A stretch of DNA of 64,000 nt from Vibrio campbellii CAIM 519 = NBRC 15631 = ATCC 25920 (GTDB lineage Bacteria > Pseudomonadota > Gammaproteobacteria > Enterobacterales > Vibrionaceae). This document shows positions 10,045-17,561 of the stretch, one piece after another. Each line of letters opens with the position of its first letter. The first letter of the stretch is position 1. Made by a program: the position numbers and the translations under genes. Where the stretch lies: contig NZ_CP015864.1 in NCBI RefSeq assembly GCF_002163755.1, forward strand, positions 1,488,001-1,552,000. The letters are read 5' to 3'. The notes below the pieces were generated by a model that was not told the DNA's origin, did no database searches, and worked only from the letters and a program-made list of their open reading frames with translations.

Positions 10045-10069
10045 CAGAAGGGGGACATGCCCCCTTCCT
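10045..10069 (-). other. GC-rich hairpin between binding protein and permease genes
   Basis: GAAGGGGG / CCCCCTTC with a five-base loop lies in the gap after the solute-binding protein stop codon and has no T run. It resembles the malE-malF intergenic structure, which protects the upstream message from 3' decay and raises binding protein over permease. That role is inferred. Confidence 0.6.
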
Positions 10070-10089
10070 GCCTTAAGTATTGGCAAAAA

Positions 10090-11337
10090 TTACAGATTAC
10101 GCGTACGACGCTTGATCATGCGCTCTGCTTCTTTAAGCGCAGTCTTAATGTCTTTACCTTCATCCAACACTTCCATCAGTGCATTCTCTAGGATGATAGA
10201 ACGAGCAACGTGATCGCCTTTCGCTGGTGCCACTGGCTTGATGTTCTGCGCCACTTCAGCAAACAATAGACGCGCTTGCTGACCACCTAGGAATTCGATT
10301 TTCTCTTCGAACATTGGGTCGTCGTAAATCGTGGTGTTAGCAGGGAATGCTGCAATGGTTTCGAAGTGTTTAAGCTGAATATCACGCTTGGTTGTCATGT
10401 ATTCGATCAGCTTCCAAGCTTCATCTTGGTGTTTAGATTGGGTTGGAATCGATAGGAATGAGCCGCCCCAGCTTCCGTAAATACCATCAGGAAGGTTAGA
10501 CACGCCCCAGCTGCCTGCTGTTTCTGGCGCAATCCAGTTGTTTAGGTGGCCAAGTAGCCAAGCACCAGAAAGCTGAGTCGCGAATGTGCCGTTACGGAAG
10601 CCTTCGTACCATTCGTTTGACCACGCTAGAATGCGACCATCCAAGCCTTTGTCACGGATCTCTTTTGCCACTTCGAACGCGTGCACAAAACGCTCAGAAG
10701 TCACGACTGGGTTGCCGTCTTTGTCGAAGTACAGACCTTCACCTTCAGGAACTGTGGTGAAGATGATCGCTTGTGCCACATCCGCAGCTGAAGCGATTAG
10801 TTGAACATTTTGCTGCTTAAGTTTTTCACCTGCCGCAATGTAAGAATCCCAATCTTTGATCGCTTCGTTAACATCAATGCCCGCTTTTTCGAAAATGTCT
10901 GTGCGGTAGTACATAACACCAGGACCGAGATCGACAGGCATGCCGTAAACATCACCGTCGGCACCTTTGCCTTGCGCCCATGCATAAGGCGCAAAGCTTT
11001 CTGCGTACTTATCAGCGCCATAATGCTCAGACAGATTGACTAAGCCGCCCGAGGCAACGAATGGACCAATTTTTTCTACATCAACAACAATCACATCCCC
11101 TGCGCCAGAGCCCGTCGCTAAGTTGGTTGTCAGCTTCGTATGGTGGTCACCGTGGTTGTTCATTAGGTAATCAACCTTAATGCCAGTCTCTTTCTCGAAA
11201 TCTGGCAACAGCACTTTCAAGCTGCTATCGAAGTCAGGAAAACCATCGAAGCGGATTTTAGTTTCATCGGCAGCGTTTACCGTTGCAGCAAAACCGAGTG
11301 CAGCCGTCATGGCAAACGTCAAAGTTTTGAGTTTCAT
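10090..11337 (-). CDS. Periplasmic sugar-binding protein of ABC importer
   Basis: This family 1 extracellular solute-binding protein (MalE-like) is 415 residues long. Residues 1-22 form a Sec signal peptide (..AATVNA), and the mature part has typical features of cluster B binding proteins (FEKETGIKVDY, DVIVVDVEKIGPF, FRNGTFATQLSGAW). It should capture the beta-glucoside that enters through the porin and hand it to the two permeases. The gene begins 22 bases after the LacI regulator's stop codon and is the first transport gene of the run. There is no lipobox, so the protein is soluble in the periplasm. Confidence 0.92.
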   Translation of the reverse strand: MKLKTLTFAMTAALGFAATVNAADETKIRFDGFPDFDSSLKVLLPDFEKETGIKVDYLMNNHGDHHTKLTTNLATGSGAGDVIVVDVEKIGPFVASGGLVNLSEHYGADKYAESFAPYAWAQGKGADGDVYGMPVDLGPGVMYYRTDIFEKAGIDVNEAIKDWDSYIAAGEKLKQQNVQLIASAADVAQAIIFTTVPEGEGLYFDKDGNPVVTSERFVHAFEVAKEIRDKGLDGRILAWSNEWYEGFRNGTFATQLSGAWLLGHLNNWIAPETAGSWGVSNLPDGIYGSWGGSFLSIPTQSKHQDEAWKLIEYMTTKRDIQLKHFETIAAFPANTTIYDDPMFEEKIEFLGGQQARLLFAEVAQNIKPVAPAKGDHVARSIILENALMEVLDEGKDIKTALKEAERMIKRRTRNL

Positions 11338-11359
11338 GTTATTGTCCTTAATTATTGTT

Positions 11360-12364
11360 CTAGAGAGAATTGAGTTCCTTGACCGAACTTCTTGGCACTA
11401 GGGTAGGAGTGAGTTTGAAGTTCACATCACGTTTGTTCTTGTTCAGCGCTTGGATGACAAGTTGTACCGCCTCTGCGCTCATCTGTTCTATCGGGAAGTT
11501 AACCGTGGTAAGGGCTGGTGTGAGATAGCGAGCAAACAAGATGTCATCAAATCCTACGAGAGAGATTTGTTCTGGCACTTGCATGCCCTCTGCCTTCAAG
11601 ACTTCATAAGCACCAAACGCCATGTGATCATTACAAGCAAACACTGCGGTGAAACCGCTTTCACGTTTAAGCAATTTTCTCATTGCACTGATGCCAGATT
11701 CTTCTGTAAAACCGGCCTCGGACACCAACGCTTCGTCATACGCAATTTCCGCTTCTTCAAGAGCCTTGCGGTAACCTTGTAGACGCCCCCGTGCGTCAGA
11801 TCTGTCCAGAGGTCCGGTAATACATGCAATGTTACGATGCCCCATTCGCAACAAGTATTCGGTTGCCATTCGGCCACCAAATTCGTTATCGATCTCGATA
11901 CAGCTATGAGCCATTTCAGGGATGTATCGGTTAACCAACACCACCGGAATCCCTTTGTTATCGAGGTCGATCAGATAATCATCAGAAAGGCTTTGTGTGT
12001 GCAGAATCATCGCATCAACACGGCGACCAAGCAGAAACTCTACCGATTCTCGCTGGCTTTGGTCGGTGTTCGATCCCGCCGTCACTATCACGTGGTAACC
12101 CATGCGGCGTAAGCGCTCTTCAATGCTATGTAAGATGCCCGAATAAAATGGACCACCTAGTTCAGGAACGATAATGCCAATACTGCCCGTACGGCTTGAG
12201 GCTAATGCCTGTGCAATAGAGTTTGGACGATATCCTAACTCTTTGATTGCTTTTTCGACTTTAAGCTTTTTGTCGTGGCTAACGCGGCAAGTACCGTTAA
12301 TGACTCTAGAAACGGTCGCTTGAGAAACACCCGCGTATTCAGATACATCTTTAATCGTCACCAC
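11360..12364 (-). CDS. LacI-family regulator of the beta-glucoside locus
   Basis: This 334-residue LacI/GalR regulator has an N-terminal HTH (IKDVSEYAGVSQATVSRVING, residues 3-23), the hinge (NSIAQALASSRTGSIGIIVPEL) and an effector domain with LVGFDDILFARYLTPALTTV near the end. It lies directly upstream of and probably in one operon with the binding protein, permeases, GH1 enzyme and ATPase. The control region upstream contains CATGAAAC-T-GTTTCATG (12551-12567), and similar palindromes precede the porin gene. These are good candidates for its operators. Confidence 0.92.
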   Translation of the reverse strand: MVTIKDVSEYAGVSQATVSRVINGTCRVSHDKKLKVEKAIKELGYRPNSIAQALASSRTGSIGIIVPELGGPFYSGILHSIEERLRRMGYHVIVTAGSNTDQSQRESVEFLLGRRVDAMILHTQSLSDDYLIDLDNKGIPVVLVNRYIPEMAHSCIEIDNEFGGRMATEYLLRMGHRNIACITGPLDRSDARGRLQGYRKALEEAEIAYDEALVSEAGFTEESGISAMRKLLKRESGFTAVFACNDHMAFGAYEVLKAEGMQVPEQISLVGFDDILFARYLTPALTTVNFPIEQMSAEAVQLVIQALNKNKRDVNFKLTPTLVPRSSVKELNSL

Positions 12365-12550
12365 AAGAAACCTCTTCTACCTGAGCCTCAAGATTCAATT
12401 CTGCTTCGAGATAACTTGCTCGAAACCGCTTTCATGGCAGCTAGTATTTCTGATCTACCTAGTGGTTATCGTGAGAGAACTCACACCGAAACCCCTTTAA
12501 ATTCGGGTAATCTCAGAAAGAATGAGGCAGTTGGCAGTTTCGTTTTATGC

Positions 12551-12567
12551 CATGAAACTGTTTCATG
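12551..12567. promoter_or_regulatory. LacI-type operator palindrome
   Basis: CATGAAAC-T-GTTTCATG is a perfect 17-base inverted repeat about 190 bases upstream of the LacI-family regulator gene. LacI/GalR proteins bind symmetric sites of this size. A related palindrome lies upstream of the porin gene at 14380-14393. Confidence 0.65.
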
Positions 12568-12663
12568 AGTTGGTTGATACACGCTCAAATAAAACCAAGC
12601 AAAGGCAATGATTTCACAACTCTTTAATATCGATTCATGAATCAAAAATAACGCGTAAGAAAC

Positions 12664-12688
12664 AAAAAAAGAGCCGCAAATACGGCTC
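12664..12688 (-). terminator. Terminator of the porin gene
   Basis: Read on the minus strand, GAGCCGTATTTGCGGCTC is followed by seven T, about 95 bases after the porin stop codon. Confidence 0.85.
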
Positions 12689-12782
12689 AAAATAGGGTTA
12701 AGAATAGATAATTTGGCGCTCAATTGGCTGCAATGAGCGCCATGGCTAAAAAGAGAAAGTTAAGAGTGTAGTTTGAGATGGC

Positions 12783-14108
12783 TTACCACCAAGCTTCCCA
12801 CATCGCGCCTAGGCTAACCGTATCTTGCTTAGGATCGTTGTTCGTTGCTTTGTTATCTACTTCACCAACTGTTGCGTAGAAGCGCAGCATTGGACGAGCA
12901 CTCGCCCCCCAGTCAAACGCGATGTTTTGAGATAGCGTCACTTTCCAACCTGTGTTGTCGTCGTCAGAACGTGCGTAATCAACCATTTGGTAACCCGCTT
13001 CTAGCCACGTTGAGTGCACATCATTCCAGAAGTACATCGGGCGTACGATCGCACTGTAATTAGTGCGCTCGTCTTTCAAAGCATTTGAGTCGTCAATTGA
13101 GTAATCGTGGTACGCCAATAGGTATTCAACCGCAGCACTCTCACCGATGTCAGCATTGCCTTCGAAACTCGCGTAGGTGGTTGTTAAGCCTTTTGTTTTC
13201 CAGAATACACCGTTGTCGGCATTGTCAGAGTAACGCAACACTAAGCGGTTTGAGCCACTGTTATTTGCACGAGAAACAACCGCACCCAATTGATAGGCGT
13301 CAATGTGTTCAGAGCTTTCAATGGCCTCAGAATCAAAACCATAGTTCGCGTAAAGTGCTAAATCAGCAAAGCCCATATCAATGCCGTGCAACCTAGAAGT
13401 GAATGCATATACGCCGCTGTCACCAGTTCCTGCGCCACCCGTACATGTGATAGAAGGGTTCGCTCCCTCAGTGATTTCAGGACTACAACTGTCAACCGAA
13501 CCCACCACACCGAAATCAAGTTTAACCGAGCCAAGTTCAAAATTGTTGATACCACCGCCTTGGCCATCATGCATCATCCAGAAGTAGTCATTTATGCCTT
13601 GTTGTGGACGCTGATGGAAATCACGGCCAGCCCAAATGTAAGCGTTTGGCTGACTCTCTAGTACATTCGTGACACCTGCATAAGCCTTTTTCAAGTTCAC
13701 CTCGTCGCCCCAGTGATCAAGCATCACCACAACATCCCAGATTGCGCCACTGTCATTCTTAAATACTTTTGCTAACTGGAATTCACCGCCATTGCCTTCA
13801 TTACCCAAACGACCAATTGCCGATGATCCGTTGAACGAACCATCCACCATTACGTACTTCTCATCGTCAGCTTGATAATGTGCGCCATAACGCGCATAAC
13901 CAGAGAAAACAACGCCAAGTGGAATCTCGATTTCTGAAGTAAGAACAGCAGGTTGCTGGTTGTCCACATAAGTTGGGTTAATACGATTTTCCAACTCCTG
14001 AATGCGTTTTTCTAATGCCTCCACATCGGCATCAGCAGCAAAAGTAGGTAAAGAAGCAAGCGAAGCGGCCACCGCAAGAGAGAGAGGTAAAACTTTAAAG
14101 CTTTTCAT
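12783..14108 (-). CDS. LamB-type carbohydrate porin
   Basis: This 441-residue outer-membrane porin of the maltoporin (LamB/BglH/ScrY) family has a signal peptide at residues 1-24 (..LPTFAA). A short heptad coiled coil (VEALEKRIQELENRI) at the mature N-terminus, as in several sugar porins, is followed by a beta-barrel with features such as GYARYGAHYQ, WAGRDFHQRP and INDYFWMMHDGQGGG and a C-terminal aromatic end (AMWEAWW). It should let beta-glucoside oligosaccharides cross the outer membrane. It lies upstream of the LacI/ABC/GH1 operon on the same strand but has its own terminator and operator-rich promoter, so it is probably a separate co-regulated unit. Confidence 0.9.
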   Translation of the reverse strand: MKSFKVLPLSLAVAASLASLPTFAADADVEALEKRIQELENRINPTYVDNQQPAVLTSEIEIPLGVVFSGYARYGAHYQADDEKYVMVDGSFNGSSAIGRLGNEGNGGEFQLAKVFKNDSGAIWDVVVMLDHWGDEVNLKKAYAGVTNVLESQPNAYIWAGRDFHQRPQQGINDYFWMMHDGQGGGINNFELGSVKLDFGVVGSVDSCSPEITEGANPSITCTGGAGTGDSGVYAFTSRLHGIDMGFADLALYANYGFDSEAIESSEHIDAYQLGAVVSRANNSGSNRLVLRYSDNADNGVFWKTKGLTTTYASFEGNADIGESAAVEYLLAYHDYSIDDSNALKDERTNYSAIVRPMYFWNDVHSTWLEAGYQMVDYARSDDDNTGWKVTLSQNIAFDWGASARPMLRFYATVGEVDNKATNNDPKQDTVSLGAMWEAWW

Positions 14109-14297
14109 TTGATATCCCTAAAATTTGTATTTGTTGTTATCCCGAAAGGAATATTAAGGAATGAAAGCATTGAAAAGCCGCTACGGCTTCACACCACAAT
14201 GGTTAGGAAAATGAAATGAAACAACGCATGAAACAAAAAGGGATTTTTACTCATTAAAAACATAAAGATAGAGAATCATGATTTTCTTAACACGATT

Positions 14298-14311
14298 TGA
14301 AATCGCTTTCA
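14298..14311. promoter_or_regulatory. LacI-type operator half-matched palindrome
   Basis: TGAAA-TCGC-TTTCA lies about 190 bases upstream of the porin start and shares the TGAAA/TTTCA arms with the other sites of this locus. Confidence 0.5.
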
Positions 14312-14379
14312 TTTCACAGAATTTCTTAATTGCTATCACGTTAATTCGTCCTAAGAACATGCTGTTCAATCACAAAAAA

Positions 14380-14393
14380 ATGAAACGTTTCAT
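14380..14393. promoter_or_regulatory. LacI-type operator palindrome
   Basis: ATGAAACGTTTCAT is a perfect 14-base palindrome between the porin and the divergent diguanylate cyclase gene, and matches the core of the 12551-12567 site. Confidence 0.6.
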
Positions 14394-14553
14394 GATTCTG
14401 AAATATTTCATAACTCGTAAATTTCTTACAAGTTCAACAACTCACATAAATAACAAACATGCTTCATATCACAAATAAGGACTTTGCTATTCCATCTAAT
14501 AATTAATTACGACCTAGAATAAGTATCAGATAAGTCTAAAGTAGGGATACATA

Positions 14554-15738
14554 ATGTCGAAATTGGCCGGAGCACGCCTAGAGGAAATGGCTGATATCCG
14601 ATCGACAAGAAAGAGGAAGATCGTTTTTCTCTGTTCTAGCATCGCCACTGCATTTCTAGCCTATGGCTCTGTACTGCACTATCTTGAGGGCAACTGGGGG
14701 CTTAGTTTACTCATGGGTACATGTGCGGTGGCATGTTTAGCAATCAGCTATCTGATCAAAGTACGTGGCCACCACCAATACGCCGATTTGTTGCTCACAG
14801 CCGTATTGATGTTCGATGGGCTTTTGCTGCTCTTATATGGTGATGCGCCGTCCGGTCGATTACTTTGGCTCTATCCTATTGTGGCTGCCATCATCTTGAT
14901 TAACGAGTTCAAGGTCGGTCTGCTGTTTAGCGCGACATATTCTCTCATCATCTTTTTCGATTTGACCTTTTTAGAGAGTGTACCCACCGCCAGTGAAATG
15001 ACCGAGCGCCGCTTTATGTTCACCCTTGTGGCCATTTGTTTTGTCTGCCATACCTTCTCTTACTACTACTCCAAGGTCGTGAACTACATCCAAACGCTTT
15101 ATCGTGAAGGCATTGAGGAACTGGCATACCTAGACCAATTAACGGGGCTCGCTAACCGTTGGAGCTTTGAGACTTGGGCGCGCGCGAAACTGGAAGAGCT
15201 AGATCAAAGTCAAAATAACACGGTCACAGCATTGGTTTTCCTTGATATTGATAACTTTAAGCACATCAATGACAACTACGGTCATGATGTGGGCGATCGC
15301 GTTTTAAAACATTTTGCGACTCGCTTAAAAAGCAATATTCGCAACAAAGACCGAAAGACGGACAAACACGACTATTCGATCGCTCGCTTTGCGGGAGATG
15401 AGTTTGTGTTAATGCTTTACGATGTGCGCTGCAAAAAGGACCTAGATAATATCCTTGATCGTATCGTAAACCTGTTTAATAAAGGCTATCAGACGGAAGA
15501 CAATATCAATGAGTTGACCATGAGTGTAGGAGCTGCAATTTATGGCCAAGATGCTAAGGATTTATCTGAGCTCACACGCTGTGCAGACAAAGCCATGTAC
15601 GCAGCAAAGCATACTGGCAAAAACCAGTATGCGTATTACGAACATTGCTCAAATGCAGAAGAGCTGCGCCATCAAAGGCATTCGTTGGTTGGCGGAATGG
15701 GTAATGTGACTTCATTACAGCGAGATGCCAGCTTGTAA
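14554..15738 (+). CDS. Membrane-bound GGDEF diguanylate cyclase
   Basis: This 394-residue protein should make cyclic di-GMP. The N-terminal ~180 residues contain about six hydrophobic helices with no recognisable periplasmic domain. The GGDEF domain follows, with DQLTGLANRWSFE at its start, the metal-binding FLDIDNFKHIND, and an active-site motif of AGDEF (RFAGDEFVLML), a variant compatible with activity. The RxxD product-inhibition site five residues before the motif is absent, so feedback control may be missing. It is divergent from the porin gene and sits alone in its transcription unit. The signal it senses is unknown. Confidence 0.9.
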   Translation: MSKLAGARLEEMADIRSTRKRKIVFLCSSIATAFLAYGSVLHYLEGNWGLSLLMGTCAVACLAISYLIKVRGHHQYADLLLTAVLMFDGLLLLLYGDAPSGRLLWLYPIVAAIILINEFKVGLLFSATYSLIIFFDLTFLESVPTASEMTERRFMFTLVAICFVCHTFSYYYSKVVNYIQTLYREGIEELAYLDQLTGLANRWSFETWARAKLEELDQSQNNTVTALVFLDIDNFKHINDNYGHDVGDRVLKHFATRLKSNIRNKDRKTDKHDYSIARFAGDEFVLMLYDVRCKKDLDNILDRIVNLFNKGYQTEDNINELTMSVGAAIYGQDAKDLSELTRCADKAMYAAKHTGKNQYAYYEHCSNAEELRHQRHSLVGGMGNVTSLQRDASL

Positions 15739-15760
15739 GAGTGAATCACTCAAACATGGC

Positions 15761-16042
15761 TTAGGAATACATATACATCGCCCATAAACCGACAAGCAAA
15801 AACGTGATAAGCCAGATCACTTGGCCAATTTTTCTTGGTTTATCATCTCGTGGGACAAGAATGGGCTTAAGTGCGCGCTCTTTCATCTTTCCAACTAAGC
15901 TGCTTTCAATGGCTCGCTTATAAAAAGCACGGCGCTTTTGAGCCGCATTAGCCACTTTAGTAAAGCGATGTCTTTGCTCTGTTGTAAACTCCGTCGCCTC
16001 ATAGCGAGGAGGGAGATCTGAATGTTTACGTTGTACTGCCAT
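15761..16042 (-). CDS. Small basic single-span membrane protein, unknown function
   Basis: This 93-residue protein is not recognised. It has a charged N-terminal two-thirds rich in Arg and Lys (RHRFTKVANAAQKRRAFYKRAIESS) and one C-terminal membrane helix (about residues 72-91, IGQVIWLITFLLVGLWAMYMY), suggesting a tail-anchored inner-membrane protein. The frame opens with GTG at 16045, but AGGAGG five bases before ATG 16042 decides the start. It converges on the diguanylate cyclase gene, with only 22 bases between the stop codons. Confidence 0.7.
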   Translation of the reverse strand: MAVQRKHSDLPPRYEATEFTTEQRHRFTKVANAAQKRRAFYKRAIESSLVGKMKERALKPILVPRDDKPRKIGQVIWLITFLLVGLWAMYMYS

Positions 16043-16135
16043 CACTTCCTCCTTGAACGATGGGTGTGCCTACCCTAAGTATATACAAAAGTTAACGGCC
16101 TGTTGCTAATAACCTTTGATTCTGAATAACATGCA

Positions 16136-16160
16136 TAAAAAAACCACCCGAAGGTGGCTT
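16136..16160 (-). terminator. Terminator of ppnP
   Basis: Minus-strand GCCACCTTCGGGTGGTTTTTTT: stem CCACC/GGTGG with a short loop and a T run, just after the ppnP stop codon. Confidence 0.85.
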
Positions 16161-16182
16161 TCATTTCAATTCGATTTATTGC

Positions 16183-16467
16183 TTATAGGTACTCACACAA
16201 GTACGCGGTTGCATCTTTTACTTGCAGCTCGAACGATGAATTTCCTTCTACTTCGAAGAACTCATCAGTGTTGTAAGTGACCCAGTCAACCTCGCCAGCT
16301 TTCTTAACGATCAATGCACCTTTGACCACACTCATACGCTCTGGCGCTTGAGTGCCAAACGTGTATTCACCTGGCAACATTACCCCAACGCTGACATCCT
16401 GCCCTTGTTGGTTAAAACCTAGCGACTTAACGCCACCAGCAAAATAACTGTTTTCCTTAATACTCAT
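16183..16467 (-). CDS. ppnP: Pyrimidine/purine nucleoside phosphorylase PpnP
   Basis: This 94-residue cupin-fold protein matches the E. coli PpnP (YaiE, former DUF1255) family, which phosphorolyses several nucleosides to base and ribose-1-phosphate. Diagnostic stretches are SVGVMLPGEYTFGTQAPERMSVVKGAL and the C-terminal DATAYLCEYL. The start MSIKENSYF is chosen over the ATG six codons upstream because AAGGAA lies ten bases before it and it gives the usual family length. It is monocistronic. Confidence 0.9.
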   Translation of the reverse strand: MSIKENSYFAGGVKSLGFNQQGQDVSVGVMLPGEYTFGTQAPERMSVVKGALIVKKAGEVDWVTYNTDEFFEVEGNSSFELQVKDATAYLCEYL

Positions 16468-16687
16468 TATTGGTTTCCTTATCAAAAATCAGCTCTTTTT
16501 TACCCTGTTTCGGTTTGCGACTCAAGCATCTAAATTGACCTTTACTGAAAAGCTAACTTATCAATAACTGTGTTTCGGAATGTAAAAGTGGATATCAGAT
16601 CATAGTTTCACCGTATTAAATACGAGATTGTTTGTTTTTGCGGCTCAAGCTTCTCACCATAATGGAAAAGGAAAGTAAGCAGGTATC

Positions 16688-17191
16688 ATGACTAACACCA
16701 CAGGCCGTAAGCGCAAGCAGAAACCGGAATCGCAACCCTCATTTTGGGCTCGTCATCAGTTCAAAATCATCAAAGGAGGTTTTGCTCTGTTTGGGTGCGC
16801 GTTGTTTGGCGTGATCAGTTATCTACTTTATGCCTCTTATTTGGATTACATCGATCGCGATAAAATCTATGGCGAATGGATTGAAATTGGTGCCCCACCT
16901 TATCAAACCGAGCACCTTTCTTTTACTTCCAACGGGGTCTTTCGCAATCACCGTTTGATCGCCACTCAATTTGAGTTTGATGGTAAAGTCATCACTCTGA
17001 ACACAGGCTTGGGTAAAACCGAGTATCAGTTGTCAGGCTCTCACCTCTCACCACAAATACGCCGTATTGAACCTCGCTTTCCCGATCAGAGATTTATTCT
17101 CAAAGGCTTCGAGCACACAGTTCAAGGCTCAGAAACTGGGGCGGCTTCCAGACGTCGTGCCGCACTAAGTGAACACTTCGGCCGCAAGTAG
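16688..17191 (+). CDS. DUF2850-like membrane-anchored protein
   Basis: This 167-residue protein resembles Vibrio proteins I associate with DUF2850. A basic, Lys/Arg-rich N-terminus (residues 1-25) is followed by one membrane helix (about 30-52, GGFALFGCALFGVISYLLYASYL) and a ~100-residue extracytoplasmic domain opening with DKIYGEWIEIGAPPYQTEHL. The architecture suggests an inner-membrane protein with a periplasmic beta-rich domain. Function is unknown. It has GGAAAGTAAGC upstream as a ribosome site and stands alone. Confidence 0.65.
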   Translation: MTNTTGRKRKQKPESQPSFWARHQFKIIKGGFALFGCALFGVISYLLYASYLDYIDRDKIYGEWIEIGAPPYQTEHLSFTSNGVFRNHRLIATQFEFDGKVITLNTGLGKTEYQLSGSHLSPQIRRIEPRFPDQRFILKGFEHTVQGSETGAASRRRAALSEHFGRK

Positions 17192-17561
17192 CCTTTTATC
17201 CATCACTCCTCTTCTGTATACAAAACAAACACTTTTTGTCGTAACCAACTCTATTACAAAGTAAAAGTTTAATTTCACTCGCAAAATAACGAGTGTGAAC
17301 TGAGTAAGCAATTAATTAAGTACATGCAAAATATTTATAAAATATTGGCTCAATATTGAATTTTCACTGCAAATTTATGTTTCTTGTAGTGAGATTTAGG
17401 TAACACGGTCGAAAGTTGATTTATTTTTTTTTGAAAAAAAATAAGCCTCTGAAATGCTCAAGGGGATGCTTTTGCACAGTGTGTGAATTGGTTGTCTTTT
17501 CTGTCGCAGGAGCAGCTTATGTTCGTTAATGAACATGAATTCAAGGATTGAGAGAGAAGTT
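17192..17561. other. Chitinase upstream region
   Basis: This 370-base AT-rich region holds an inverted repeat CACTCG/CGAGTG (17276-17295) and a long A/T inverted repeat around 17424-17447. The chitinase promoter should lie here. No additional gene was seen. Confidence 0.5.

Larger units (their letters stand above)
12365..12782. other. Control region between lacI-type gene and porin gene
   Basis: This 418-base non-coding stretch holds a GAAACCGCTTTC imperfect palindrome (about 12422-12433), the symmetric operator-like site at 12551-12567, and the porin terminator at 12664-12688. The promoter for the regulator/transport operon should be here. Confidence 0.6.
14109..14553. other. Divergent control region, porin / diguanylate cyclase
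   Basis: This 445-base AT-rich region between two divergent genes holds at least two TGAAA...TTTCA palindromes (14298-14311, 14380-14393) and several further TGAAAC half sites near 14215-14235. No open reading frame in it looks real. Confidence 0.6.
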
